The notes under the pieces were generated by a model. That model was not told the origin of the DNA and made no database searches. It worked only from the letters and a program-made list of their open reading frames with translations. From the NCBI RefSeq assembly GCF_013761175.1, contig NZ_JACDUR010000008.1, positions 62,001 through 126,000 on the forward strand: 64,000 nt of DNA. The letters run 5' to 3'. Of this stretch, positions 1-8,958 are shown piece by piece. The translations under genes were made by a program, and so were the position numbers. Source of the stretch: Nonomuraea soli. GTDB taxonomy: Bacteria > Actinomycetota > Actinomycetes > Streptosporangiales > Streptosporangiaceae. How positions within the stretch are numbered: the stretch's first letter is position 1; every line of letters starts with the position of its first letter.

Positions 1-424
1 GGCGCTGCGCCAGGGCGCCGATCGAGTCCTGCGCGGGCACCGCGGGCGCCTTGCCCGGCCACCAGGCCACCACGGGGGTGTCGGGCAGCAGCAGCGGCGA
101 CACCACGGAGTCGGCGTGTTCGGTGAGCTCGCCGTACAACCGCAGGATCACCACCTCGCCGGGCGTGGACTCGCCGATGCGCAGCTCCGCGTCGAGGCGG
201 TTGGCCTCGTCGCGCTCGCGGTTGATGACCGCCAGGATGCGCGAGGGGTGCTCGCGCGCCGCCTCCGTGGCCGCCTTCAGCGAGTCGTACTGGTCGCGCT
301 CGTCGCAGACCACGACAAGGGTGAGCACCATGCCGATGGCGGGGGCGCCCATCTGGTGACGCAGGTGGGTCAGCTGCGAGGAGATCTTCCCGGCCGTCGT
401 GTCGGCCAGAGCGAAGGTGGTCAC
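1..424 (-). CDS. opcA: OpcA, glucose-6-phosphate dehydrogenase assembly protein (partial, N-terminal part)
   Basis: Allosteric/assembly partner of glucose-6-phosphate dehydrogenase in actinobacteria and cyanobacteria. The visible 141 residues begin VTTFALADTTAGKISSQLTH and contain the family-like stretch GEVVILRLYGELTEHADSVV and later VVAWWPGKAP, which fit OpcA. The GTG start at 424 overlaps the zwf stop (GTGA), so the two are translationally coupled. The C-terminal part lies beyond the left edge of the window. Position directly downstream of zwf in a tkt-tal-zwf-opcA operon is the standard actinobacterial arrangement and supports the call. Confidence 0.9.
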   Translation of the reverse strand, partial: MTTFALADTTAGKISSQLTHLRHQMGAPAIGMVLTLVVVCDERDQYDSLKAATEAAREHPSRILAVINRERDEANRLDAELRIGESTPGEVVILRLYGELTEHADSVVSPLLLPDTPVVAWWPGKAPAVPAQDSIGALAQR

Positions 425-2028
425 AGTCTCCTCCAGGTGCGACCGTCACGGGCCATCATGGCGTCCGCCGAGGGCGGGCCCCAGGTGCCCGAGGGGTAGT
501 CCTCCGGCTGGCCCTGCGTGGCCCAGAACTCCTCGACCGGGTCGAGGATCTTCCACGACAGCTCCACCTCACGCTGGTGCGGGAAGAGCGGCGGGTCGCC
601 GATCATCACGTCGAGCAGCAGCCGCTCGTAGGCCTCCGGCGACGACTCCATGAACGACTCGCCGTAGGCGAAGTCCATGGACACGTCGCGCACCTCCATC
701 GCCGTGCCGGGCACCTTGGAGCCGAAGCGCACGGTGATGCCCTCGTCGGGCTGGACCCGGACGACCAGGGCGTTCTGCCCCAGGATCTCGGTGTCGTCCT
801 TGGAGAAGGGCAGGTGCGGCGCCCGCTGGAAGACCACGGCCACCTCGGTGACGCGGCGGCCCAGGCGCTTGCCGGTGCGCAGGTAGAAGGGCACCCCCGC
901 CCAGCGGCGGTTGGCGATCTCCAGCTTGAGCGCGGCGTAGGTCTCGGTGGTGGAGTCGGCTGGGATGCCCTCCTCCTCCAGGTATCCGACGACCTTCTCT
1001 CCGCCCTGCCAGCCCGCGGCGTACTTGCCGCGTGCCGTACCGGTGGCCAGGTCGGCGGGCAGCCGGACGGCCTTGAGCACCTTCTCCTTCTCGCGCCGCA
1101 GCGAATTGGCGTCGAAGGAGGTCGGATCCTCCATGGCGACCAGGGCCAGCAGCTGGAGCAGGTGGTTCTGGATGACGTCGCGGGCCGCGCCGATGCCGTC
1201 GTAGTAGCCCGCGCGACCGGCCAGGCCGATGTCCTCGGCCATGGTGATCTGCACGTGGTCGACGTAGGAGCGGTTCCAGATCGGCTCGTAGAGGTTGTTG
1301 GCGAACCTCAGCGCCATGATGTTCTGGACCGTCTCCTTGCCCAGGTAGTGGTCGATCCGGAAGATCGACGACTCGGGGAAGGCCTCGTTCGTCGTCTCGT
1401 TGAGCTCGTGAGCGCTCTTGAGGTCGTGGCCGAACGGCTTCTCGATGACCACCCGGCGCCACGAGCCGTCGGGCGCGTCGGCCAGGCCCGTGCGCTTGAG
1501 CTGCTGCACCACGACCGGGAAGAACTTCGGCGGCACCGACAGGTAGAACGCGTAGTTGCCGCCCGTGCCCCGGGTCTGGTCGATCTCCTTCAGCGCCATC
1601 GCCAGCGCGTCGAAGGCGCCGTCGTCGGTGAACTCGCCGGGCACGAAGTGGATGCCCTCGGACAGCTGCTTCCAGACCTCCTCGCGGAAGGGGGTGCGCG
1701 CGTGCTCCTTGACCGCGTCGTGGGTCAGCTGGCGGAAGTCCTGGTGCTGCCAGTCGCGGCGGGCGAAGCCCACCAGCGAGAAGCCGGGAGGCAGCAGGCC
1801 CCGGTTGCCCAGGTCGTAGATCGCCGGCAGCAGCTTGCGCTTGGCCAGGTCACCCGTCACGCCGAAGAGCACCAGCACGCACGGCCCGGCCACGCGCGGA
1901 AGGCGCTTGTCGCGCGGATCGCGCAGCGGGTTGGCCGCGACCACCTCTTCGGTGGTCGCGGTCGCCGCCACGGAGGAGGCCACGACAGCGGCCTCCTCCA
2001 CGGGCGCCTCCAGGGGCGCCTCACTCAT
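421..2028 (-). CDS. zwf: Glucose-6-phosphate 1-dehydrogenase
   Basis: Catalyses glucose-6-phosphate to 6-phosphogluconolactone with NADP reduction, the entry step of the oxidative pentose phosphate pathway. The 535-residue protein has an Ala/Val-rich N-terminal tail of about 40 residues, then the nucleotide-binding motif FGVTGDLAKRKLLPA, and the substrate motif FRIDHYLGKETVQN with the catalytic His. VVIEKPFGHD is also present. The ATG at 2028 overlaps the tal stop (ATGA). An open frame continues upstream without a stop but runs over tal; the ATG after the tal stop is the sensible start. Cytosolic. Confidence 0.96.
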   Translation of the reverse strand: MSEAPLEAPVEEAAVVASSVAATATTEEVVAANPLRDPRDKRLPRVAGPCVLVLFGVTGDLAKRKLLPAIYDLGNRGLLPPGFSLVGFARRDWQHQDFRQLTHDAVKEHARTPFREEVWKQLSEGIHFVPGEFTDDGAFDALAMALKEIDQTRGTGGNYAFYLSVPPKFFPVVVQQLKRTGLADAPDGSWRRVVIEKPFGHDLKSAHELNETTNEAFPESSIFRIDHYLGKETVQNIMALRFANNLYEPIWNRSYVDHVQITMAEDIGLAGRAGYYDGIGAARDVIQNHLLQLLALVAMEDPTSFDANSLRREKEKVLKAVRLPADLATGTARGKYAAGWQGGEKVVGYLEEEGIPADSTTETYAALKLEIANRRWAGVPFYLRTGKRLGRRVTEVAVVFQRAPHLPFSKDDTEILGQNALVVRVQPDEGITVRFGSKVPGTAMEVRDVSMDFAYGESFMESSPEAYERLLLDVMIGDPPLFPHQREVELSWKILDPVEEFWATQGQPEDYPSGTWGPPSADAMMARDGRTWRRL

Positions 2029-3122
2029 GAGACGACCGCCAGTTTCTTGGACAGGCTCTCCAGGAGCTCGTTCCAGGAGACCTCGAACTTCTCCACGCCC
2101 TCGTCCTCGAGGACCCTGACGACGTCGTCGTAGTCGATGCCGGCCTCGCGCAGCGCGCTCATGGTGTTCCACGCGTCCTGGTAGAACGGGCGGACCGTGT
2201 CGCCGGTGAGCTGGGCGTGGTCGGCGCTGGCGTCGAGCGTCTTCTCCGGCATCGTGTTGACCGTGCCGTCGACCGCGAGCTGGTCGACGTACATCGTGTC
2301 GGAGTACTCCGGGTTCTTCACGCCGGTCGAGGCCCACAGCGGGCGCTGCGGGTGGGCCCCGGCGGCGGCCAGGCGCTTCCAGCGGTCGGAGGCCATGACC
2401 TCCTCGAAGGCGGCGAAGGCCAGGCGGGCGTTGGCGATGCCGGCCTTGCCCTTCAGCTCCGGCCTGCCGGCGGCGTCGAGGCGCTTGTCGATCTCGGTGT
2501 CGACGCGGCTGACGAAGAAGGAGGCCACCGACTCGATCGCGGCCAGGTTCAGGCCCTTGGCCTGCGCGGCCTCCAGGCCCGTCAGCCAGGCGTCCATGAC
2601 CTGGCGGTAGCGCTCCAGCGAGAAGATCAGCGTGACGTTGACGCTGATGCCCTCGCTGAGCGCCTGGGTGATCGCGGGCAGGCCCTCGACCGTGGCCGGG
2701 ATCTTGATGTGCAGGTTCGGGCGGTCGACCATCCACCACAACGCGCGAGCCTCGGCGACGGTCTTCTCGGTCTCGCGCGCCAGGCGCGGGTCGACCTCGA
2801 GCGACACGCGGCCGTCGACGCCGCCCGTGGCGTCGTAGATCGGGCGCAGCACGTCGGCGGCCCAGCGGATGTCGTAGGTGGTGACGGCGCGCACGGCCTC
2901 GCCGACGTCGACCCCGCGCACCGCCAGGTCGTGGAGCTGGGTGTCGTAGGCGTCACCCTTGGCCAGCGCGGCGGCGAAGATGGTCGGGTTGGAGGTCACG
3001 CCGACCACGTTCTTCTCGCGGATCAGCTGCTCCAGGTTGCCGCTGCGCAGACGCTCGCGGCTGATGTCGTCGAGCCAGATCGCCACGCCCTGGCCGGACA
3101 GCTTGTTCAGGTTCTCGCTCAT
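2025..3122 (-). CDS. tal: Transaldolase
   Basis: Transfers dihydroxyacetone units in the non-oxidative pentose phosphate pathway. The 365-residue product (MSENLNKLSGQGVAIWLDDI) is the long actinobacterial type. Visible motifs are VVGVTSNPTIFAAAL near the N-terminus and PNLHIKIPATVEGLPAI, whose Lys is the expected Schiff-base residue. It lies one base downstream of tkt and overlaps zwf by four bases, so it sits in the middle of a coupled operon. Confidence 0.95.
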   Translation of the reverse strand: MSENLNKLSGQGVAIWLDDISRERLRSGNLEQLIREKNVVGVTSNPTIFAAALAKGDAYDTQLHDLAVRGVDVGEAVRAVTTYDIRWAADVLRPIYDATGGVDGRVSLEVDPRLARETEKTVAEARALWWMVDRPNLHIKIPATVEGLPAITQALSEGISVNVTLIFSLERYRQVMDAWLTGLEAAQAKGLNLAAIESVASFFVSRVDTEIDKRLDAAGRPELKGKAGIANARLAFAAFEEVMASDRWKRLAAAGAHPQRPLWASTGVKNPEYSDTMYVDQLAVDGTVNTMPEKTLDASADHAQLTGDTVRPFYQDAWNTMSALREAGIDYDDVVRVLEDEGVEKFEVSWNELLESLSKKLAVVS

Positions 3123-3123
3123 C

Positions 3124-5217
3124 TCAGTTTCCCGTCGTCTCGCCCTTGTCGTGGCCGAGCTTGGCCAGCGACGCCTTAGCGGCGGCGGCCACCCGCTCGG
3201 CCGTGAGGCCGAACTGCTCGTACAGAGTCTTGTACGGCGCCGAGGCGCCGAAGTGTTCGAGGGAGACCACCTCGCCGTGCTCTCCGACGAACTCCCGCCA
3301 GCCCAGCGCGATTCCCGCCTCGACGGCGACGCGTGCCTTGACCGCGGGCGGCAGCACGGACTGCCGGTAGGCGGAATCCTGCCCCTGGAACCACTCGACA
3401 CACGGCATCGACACCACGCGGGTCGGGAAGCCCTGCTCCTCCAGGAGCTTCTGGGCGTCGACCGCGATCTCGACCTCGGAGCCGGTGCCGATCAGGATGA
3501 CCTGCGGCTGGGAGGTGGAGGCCTCGCTGATGACGTAGCCGCCCTTGGCGACGCCCTCGGCGTCGGTGCCCGGGTAGACCGGGACGTTCTGCCGGGTCAG
3601 CGCCAGGGCCGCCGGGCGGTCGGTGTGCTCCAGCACGGTCTTCCAGGCGGCCGCCGTCTCGTTGGCGTCGGCCGGCCGTACGACGTCGAGGCCCGGGATC
3701 GCGCGCAGCGCCCACAGGTGCTCGACCGGCTGGTGGGTCGGGCCGTCCTCGCCCAGGCCGATGCTGTCGTGGGTCCACACGTAGGTGACCGGCAGCTTCA
3801 TCAGGGCCGCGAGCCGTACGGCGGGGCGCATGTAGTCGGAGAAGACCAGGAAGGTGCCGCCGTAGGGCCGGGTGCCGCCGTGCAGGGCGATGCCGTTGAG
3901 GATGGAGCCCATGCCGTGCTCGCGGATGCCGAAGTGCAGCGTGCGGCCGTAGCGGTGACCGGGGAACTCGTGGGTCTGGTACTCCTCGGGGATGAAGGAC
4001 GGCTCGCCCTTCATCGTGGTGTTGTTCGAGCCGGCCAGGTCGGCGCTGCCGCCCCACAGCTCGGGCAGCACCGGCGCCAGCGCGTTGAGCACCTGGCCGC
4101 TGGCGGCGCGGGTGGCGACGCTGGTGCCCGCCTCGAAGGACGGCAGGGCCTCGGCCCAGCCCTGTGGCAGCTCGCGCCTGGCCATGCGGTCGAACAGCGC
4201 GGCGCGCTCGGCGTTGGCCGCGCGCCAGTCGGCGAAGGACTTCTCCCACTCGGCGTGGTCGGCCTTGCCGCGCTCGGCGACCTTGCGGGCGTGCTCGAGC
4301 ACCTCGGCGGGCACGTCGAAGGACTTGCCGGGGTCCATGCCCATGATCCGCTTGGTGGCGGCGACCTCGTCGGCGCCCAGCTTGGCGCCGTGCACGCTCT
4401 CGGTGTTCTGCTTGTTCGGGGCGGGCCAGCCGATGATCGTGCGCAGCCGGATGAACGACGGGCGGTCGGTCTCGGCGCGGGCGGCCTCGAGCGCGTCGTG
4501 GAGCGCCTGGACGTCCTCGACGTAGTCGCCGGTCCTGGTCCAGTCGACGACCTGGGTGTGCCAGCCGTAGGCCTCGTAGCGGGCGACGATGTCCTCGTTC
4601 AGCGCGATCTGGGTGTCGCCCTCGATCGAGATGTGGTTGCTGTCGAAGACGACGGCCAGGTTGCCCAGCTTCTGGGTGCCGGCGATGGCGCTGACCTCGT
4701 GGCTGATGCCCTCCTCGAGGTCGCCCTCGGAGGCGAAGCACCAGATCTGGTGGTCGAACGGGCTGGTGCCGGGCGCCGCGTCGGGGTCGAACAGGCCGCG
4801 CTCGCGGCGGGCGGCCATGGCCATGCCGACGGCGTTGCCGATGCCCTGGCCCAGCGGGCCGGTGGTGGTCTCCACGCCGGCGGTGTGGCCGTGCTCGGGG
4901 TGGCCGGGGGTCAGGCTGTCCCATTGGCGCAGCCGCTCGATGTCCTCCAGCGTCAGCCCGTATCCGGACAGGTAGAGCTGGATGTACAGCGTCAGGCTCG
5001 AGTGACCACACGAGAGCACGAATCGGTCACGACCTACCCAATTGGGGTCGGAGGGGTCGTGGCGCATCGTACGCTGAAAAAGCAGATATGCAGCCGGAGC
5101 CAGGCTCATGGCGGTGCCAGGGTGACCCGAGCCCGCCTTCTCAACCGCGTCCATTGCCAGGGCACGGACCACATCGACCGCCTTACGGTCCAGGTCCGTC
5201 CACTCCAGGATGCTCAC
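3124..5217 (-). CDS. tkt: Transketolase
   Basis: Thiamine-diphosphate enzyme moving two-carbon units between sugar phosphates. The 697-residue length is normal. Motifs: AGSGHPGTAMSLAP near residue 30, LGQGIGNAVGMA, the ThDP-binding region around SEGDLEEGISHE, and in the C-terminal half FGIREHGMGSILNG with the catalytic Glu. The start is GTG at 5217 (VSILEWTDLDRKAVDVV). It is the first gene of the operon and is divergent from ctaB across about 200 bp, an arrangement conserved in many actinobacteria. Confidence 0.96.
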   Translation of the reverse strand: MSILEWTDLDRKAVDVVRALAMDAVEKAGSGHPGTAMSLAPAAYLLFQRTMRHDPSDPNWVGRDRFVLSCGHSSLTLYIQLYLSGYGLTLEDIERLRQWDSLTPGHPEHGHTAGVETTTGPLGQGIGNAVGMAMAARRERGLFDPDAAPGTSPFDHQIWCFASEGDLEEGISHEVSAIAGTQKLGNLAVVFDSNHISIEGDTQIALNEDIVARYEAYGWHTQVVDWTRTGDYVEDVQALHDALEAARAETDRPSFIRLRTIIGWPAPNKQNTESVHGAKLGADEVAATKRIMGMDPGKSFDVPAEVLEHARKVAERGKADHAEWEKSFADWRAANAERAALFDRMARRELPQGWAEALPSFEAGTSVATRAASGQVLNALAPVLPELWGGSADLAGSNNTTMKGEPSFIPEEYQTHEFPGHRYGRTLHFGIREHGMGSILNGIALHGGTRPYGGTFLVFSDYMRPAVRLAALMKLPVTYVWTHDSIGLGEDGPTHQPVEHLWALRAIPGLDVVRPADANETAAAWKTVLEHTDRPAALALTRQNVPVYPGTDAEGVAKGGYVISEASTSQPQVILIGTGSEVEIAVDAQKLLEEQGFPTRVVSMPCVEWFQGQDSAYRQSVLPPAVKARVAVEAGIALGWREFVGEHGEVVSLEHFGASAPYKTLYEQFGLTAERVAAAAKASLAKLGHDKGETTGN

Positions 5218-5424
5218 GTCCTCGATCTCCGCAATCTCGTTGTCTTCGGTGTTGGGCAGTTGCCCGCCACAACGGACCCTAACCGGTTCGACCTTGGCGG
5301 TAGTGACCCAACACCCCCGTTGACCGGACCGCGCCCCCCGGCGACTACAGTTGCTGTGTTCGTAAGGGATCCGCTCTATCAGAGGTTACGCGTTGACTCC
5401 GCACATGCTGGAAGCGCCTTGGCG
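5218..5424. promoter_or_regulatory. Divergent tkt/ctaB intergenic region
   Basis: About 200 bp between the starts of tkt (minus) and ctaB (plus) must carry both promoters. On the plus strand TTGACC (5320-5325) and TACAGT (5346-5351) could be a -35/-10 pair, though the 20-base gap is long. No convincing operator palindrome was seen. The assignment is weak. Confidence 0.3.
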
Positions 5425-6372
5425 GTGCTGACCAACAGGCACGCGACCGCCCCGCCGGGGACGGGCGCTCCTCGCCAGGCTCCCAGATCGTTCGGTGCGG
5501 TCATCGGGGCCTACATCGCGCTGACCAAGCCGCGGATCATCGAGCTGCTGCTCATCACCACTCTGCCGGTGATGTTCCTGGCCTCGCAAGGCCTGCCCGA
5601 CTGGCGGCTCGCGCTTTCCGTGATGCTGTTCGGCACCCTGTCGGCCGGCAGCGCCAACGTGCTCAACTGCTACGTCGACCGTGACATCGACGTGAAGATG
5701 CGCCGCACCCGGCGCAGGCCGCTGGCCCGCCACCAGGTCGAGCCGCGCAACGCGCTCGTCTTTGGAATCGTCCTGGGAATTTTGTCCACTGTTGGCCTGT
5801 GGCTCACCACCAACTGGCTGGCCGCGGCGATGTCGACGGGCGCCATCCTCTTCTACGTCTTCGTCTACTCCCTGTGGCTCAAGCGCCGCACGAAGCAGAA
5901 CATCGTGTGGGGCGGCATCGCGGGCTGCATGCCCGTCATGATCGGCTGGGCGGGCATCACCGGCGAGCTGGCCTGGGCGCCCTTCGTCCTGTTCGGGGTG
6001 GTCTTCTTCTGGACCCCGCCGCACACCTGGACCCTCGCCATGCGCTACAAGGACGACTACGCGGCGGCCAACGTGCCGATGCTGCCGGTGGTGGCCACCG
6101 AGCGGCGCGTGGTCCTGGAGTCGATCGCCTACACGTGGGCGACCGTCGCCTGCTCGCTCCTGCTGTGGCCGGTCGCGGGCACCACGCTGTTCTACCCGAT
6201 CGTCGCCGCCGTGCTGGGCGCGGTGTGCCTGTGGGAGGTCTACCGCCTGCTGGGCAGGCTCAATGCCGGCAAGAGCGGCGTCGACCTGCGCCCCATGCGC
6301 TTCTTCCACTGGTCCAACGCCTACCTGGCGCTGCTCTTCCTGGCCGTCGCGATCGACCCGCTGCTCGCCTGA
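5425..6372 (+). CDS. ctaB: Protoheme IX farnesyltransferase (heme O synthase)
   Basis: UbiA-family membrane prenyltransferase that converts heme B to heme O for cytochrome aa3 oxidase; CtaA, encoded nearby at 9643-10662, then makes heme A. About 315 residues with roughly eight or nine hydrophobic segments. It has ALTKPRIIELLLITTLPVMF, the Asp-rich prenyl-diphosphate motif NCYVDRDIDVKMRRTRRRPL, and a second acidic loop with YKDDYAAANVPMLP. The frame is open far upstream. GTG at 5425 was chosen because a GGAAG lies about 10 bases before it; TTG 5419 is an alternative. Confidence 0.93.
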   Translation: MLTNRHATAPPGTGAPRQAPRSFGAVIGAYIALTKPRIIELLLITTLPVMFLASQGLPDWRLALSVMLFGTLSAGSANVLNCYVDRDIDVKMRRTRRRPLARHQVEPRNALVFGIVLGILSTVGLWLTTNWLAAAMSTGAILFYVFVYSLWLKRRTKQNIVWGGIAGCMPVMIGWAGITGELAWAPFVLFGVVFFWTPPHTWTLAMRYKDDYAAANVPMLPVVATERRVVLESIAYTWATVACSLLLWPVAGTTLFYPIVAAVLGAVCLWEVYRLLGRLNAGKSGVDLRPMRFFHWSNAYLALLFLAVAIDPLLA

Positions 6373-6414
6373 GCGCCTTGCCACCCGGTTGATCGAGTCT
6401 TTAACGTGATACGC

Positions 6415-6807
6415 ATGAACATCTCTTCAGATGTTGACACGTGCCAGGAAAGGGTCGAAGCGGCACGCCAGCACCTGGTGACGCCGGAAGAGGCGACCCA
6501 TCTGGCCGACCTGTTCCGGCTGCTCGGCGACCCCACCCGCGCCCGGCTGCTCTACGCGCTCCTGGAGGCGGGGGAGCTGTGCGTGCACGACCTGGCCGTC
6601 GAGGTCGAGGTCAGTGACACGGCCGTCTCCCACGCGCTGCGGCTGCTGCGTACGGCCGGCATCGTGGCCACCAGGCGCTCCGGCCGGATGATCTACTACC
6701 GGCTGGCCGACGCCCACGTGCGCATGCTCCTCGACCTCAGCCGCGAGCACCTGCGGCACGACGCCGTCGACCCCGCGCCCCGGCTGGGGCTCGCCCATGG
6801 GAACTGA
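6415..6807 (+). CDS. ArsR/SmtB-family metal-sensing repressor (alpha5 zinc-site type)
   Basis: A 130-residue winged-helix repressor; ATG 6415 is preferred and GTG 6406 is possible. The HTH region is LCVHDLAVEVEVSDTAVSHAL. The C-terminal helix carries Asp-x-His-x10-His-x2-His (from ADAHVRMLL to REHLRHD), exactly the spacing of the CzrA/SmtB alpha5 zinc site. The alpha3N cysteine-pair site is absent (only one Cys in ELCVHD). It overlaps the downstream cation exporter by 11 bases, so it likely represses its own operon and is released by zinc or a similar divalent ion (family knowledge plus inference). Confidence 0.88.
   Translation: MNISSDVDTCQERVEAARQHLVTPEEATHLADLFRLLGDPTRARLLYALLEAGELCVHDLAVEVEVSDTAVSHALRLLRTAGIVATRRSGRMIYYRLADAHVRMLLDLSREHLRHDAVDPAPRLGLAHGN
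6418..6435. promoter_or_regulatory. Candidate ArsR operator (inverted repeat)
   Basis: A perfect 7-base inverted repeat AACATCT-CTTC-AGATGTT lies on the first codons of the metal sensor. ArsR/SmtB operators are AT-rich imperfect 12-2-12 repeats near the promoter, so placement and AT content fit autoregulation. The overlap with the coding start would suit a leaderless or very short-leader transcript. Binding is inferred only. Confidence 0.4.
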
Positions 6808-7744
6808 TCACGGCCACGGTCACGGCCACGGCCACGCTGTCAGCGCCGACGCCGACCGCCGCTACCTGATCGGAGCGCTCGCCCTCATCCTCGGCTACAT
6901 GGCCGCCGAGGTGACCGTCGGCCTCGTCGCCAACTCCATGGCGCTGATCGCCGACGCCGCCCACATGCTCACCGACGCCAGCGCGATCATCCTGGCCCTG
7001 ATCGCGATGCGCATCGCCGCCAGGCCCGCCACCGGCCGCTACACCTTCGGCTACAAGCGCGTCGAGATCCTCTCCGCGCAGATCAACGGAGCCACGCTGC
7101 TCCTGCTGGCGGCCTACTTCGTCTACGAGGGCGTCCAGCGTGTCATCGACCCGCCCGACGTCAAGGGCCCGCTCGTGCTGGTGACCGCGCTCGCCGGCGT
7201 GGCCGTCAACGCCCTGGCGGCCTGGCTGCTGTCCAAGGCCAACCGGCGCAGCCTCAACGTCGAGGGCGCCTTCCAGCACGTCCTCAACGACATGTACGCG
7301 TTCATCGCCACCGCGCTCGCCGGCCTCGTCGTCTGGCTCACCGGCTGGGCGCAGGCCGACGCCGTCGCCGCGCTCGTCGTCGCCGCCCTCATGGCGGTGG
7401 CCGGCTGGGGACTGCTGCGCGACTCCGGCCGGGTCCTGCTGCAGGCGGCGCCCAGCGACCTCGACCCCGACGAGATCGGGGCCGTCCTCGCCGCCGAACC
7501 CGAGGTGCTGGAGATCCACGACCTGCACGTGTGGACCGTCACCAGCGGTTATCCGACCCTGTCGGCGCACGTCATCGTCCGCGACGACTGCGGAACCTGC
7601 CACGACGTCCGCGGACGTCTGGCCTCCCTGCTGCACGAGCGGTTCGGTATCGAGCACACCACGCTCCAGGTCGATCATGGAGGAGAGCCCCACTGCTTCG
7701 ATCCCCACGGACCCCGCCACCTGGGCGGGACACCTCGTGGCTAG
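6797..7744 (+). CDS. Cation diffusion facilitator (zinc-type CDF exporter)
   Basis: CzcD/ZitB-like proton-coupled exporter of Zn2+ and related metals. The 315-residue protein opens with a His-rich tail (HGHGHGHGH) that may bind metal. Six membrane helices follow. Transport-site motifs are ADAAHMLTDA in TM2 and HVLNDMYAFI in TM5 (each HxxxD). The cytosolic C-terminal domain ends with HDLHVWTVTSG and further His/Cys residues. It is translationally coupled to the upstream metal sensor, which defines a detoxification operon. Confidence 0.93.
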   Translation: MGTDHGHGHGHGHAVSADADRRYLIGALALILGYMAAEVTVGLVANSMALIADAAHMLTDASAIILALIAMRIAARPATGRYTFGYKRVEILSAQINGATLLLLAAYFVYEGVQRVIDPPDVKGPLVLVTALAGVAVNALAAWLLSKANRRSLNVEGAFQHVLNDMYAFIATALAGLVVWLTGWAQADAVAALVVAALMAVAGWGLLRDSGRVLLQAAPSDLDPDEIGAVLAAEPEVLEIHDLHVWTVTSGYPTLSAHVIVRDDCGTCHDVRGRLASLLHERFGIEHTTLQVDHGGEPHCFDPHGPRHLGGTPRG

Positions 7745-7761
7745 TCCGTTACAGTCACACT

Positions 7762-8958
7762 ATGGCGTCCCGTGATCCACGCTGGGTGTTCAAGGACCGC
7801 CCGTCGTTCGCGTTGATCATCGGGCTGGTCGTCACCGGCATATGCGCACTCGTCTCCTTCTCCTTCGACGTGATCAACGGTGCGCCCGTGCAGTTCTTCG
7901 TCTCGCTCGGCCTGGCCCTGGCACCCGTGCCGATCCTGCTGGCCGCCGTGCTCGGCCTCGACCGCATGGAACCCGAGCCGCGCAGCAACCTGGTCTTCGC
8001 CTTCGCCTGGGGCGCCGGCGTGGCGGTACTCGTCGCGGGCGTCATCAACTCGCTCAACCTGCACTACCTCATGCAGGCCGGCTCGCTCGAACTGCCCGCC
8101 GCCCGCAACATCGCCGCCACCTTCGGCGCGCCCGTCGTCGAGGAGACCATGAAGGGGCTCGTCCTGCTCGGGCTGCTGCGCTTCCGCCGCGCCGAGCTCG
8201 ACGGCCCCACCGACGGCATCATCTACGCCTCCATGGTCGGGCTCGGCTTCGCCATGAGCGAGAACGTCAGCTACTACATCGCCGCGCTCAACTCCGACAA
8301 GGGCGCCCAGGCGCTCGCGGTGACGGTCGTGCTGCGCGGCATCCTGTCGCCGTTCGCGCATCCGCTGTTCACCTCGATGATCGGCGTGGCCGTCGCCTAC
8401 GCCGCCCAGCGCAACGGGCCCGAGCGGGTGGTCATGATCCTCGCGGGCTGGGTGGGCGCCATGCTCCTGCACGGCCTCTGGAACGGCCTGGCCTCCTACG
8501 GCGGCGCCCTGGGCCTGGCCGTCGCCTACGGGATCCTGCTGGTGGTGCTGTTCGTGCTCATGGGCGTCGTCTGGCGCGACCGGCGTCGCATCGTCGGCCT
8601 CCTGCAGCGCTACCTGCCGCCCTACCAGCCGACCAAGCTGGTCAACACGGCCGACATCTACATGCTGTCGGCCCTGTCGCGGCGGCGCCAGGCCCGGCAG
8701 TGGGCGCAGGCGCACGGCGGGAAGAAGGGGCTGCGGGCGATGAGCGACTACCAGCTCGCGGCGACCGAACTGGGATTGCTGCACGAGCGGGCGGAACGGC
8801 ACATGATCGACGACCAGACCTTCCACGAGGAGCAGCGGGCGCTGCTGGAGTGCATGTCGGTGGCCAGGGAGGGCTTCCCCGTGCCGCAGCAACACGCCTC
8901 GGCCATCGCGATGGGCTCCCCGCCGCCCGGCTACGCGCCGGGGGCTCCCAGCTCCTGA
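7762..8958 (+). CDS. PrsW-family intramembrane metalloprotease
   Basis: 398-residue membrane protein of the PrsW/CPBP-like glutamic-zincin superfamily. Motifs: EETMKG (EExxK) in one helix, FAMSENVSYY (FxxxEN) in the next, then HPLFTSMIG and LLHGLWNGL supplying the His ligands. About eight or nine hydrophobic segments precede a cytosolic tail of about 110 residues. Members cleave membrane-bound substrates such as anti-sigma factors; the substrate here is unknown. TACAGT at 7750-7755 ends six bases before the ATG, suggesting a leaderless transcript. The stop abuts the convergent SanA-like gene with no gap. Confidence 0.85.
   Translation: MASRDPRWVFKDRPSFALIIGLVVTGICALVSFSFDVINGAPVQFFVSLGLALAPVPILLAAVLGLDRMEPEPRSNLVFAFAWGAGVAVLVAGVINSLNLHYLMQAGSLELPAARNIAATFGAPVVEETMKGLVLLGLLRFRRAELDGPTDGIIYASMVGLGFAMSENVSYYIAALNSDKGAQALAVTVVLRGILSPFAHPLFTSMIGVAVAYAAQRNGPERVVMILAGWVGAMLLHGLWNGLASYGGALGLAVAYGILLVVLFVLMGVVWRDRRRIVGLLQRYLPPYQPTKLVNTADIYMLSALSRRRQARQWAQAHGGKKGLRAMSDYQLAATELGLLHERAERHMIDDQTFHEEQRALLECMSVAREGFPVPQQHASAIAMGSPPPGYAPGAPSS

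Noticed and set aside
2743..5424. Very long plus-strand open frame running antisense to tal and tkt into ctaB
   Set aside because: It is an artefact of high GC content; the antisense genes have full protein motifs and only the ctaB part is real.
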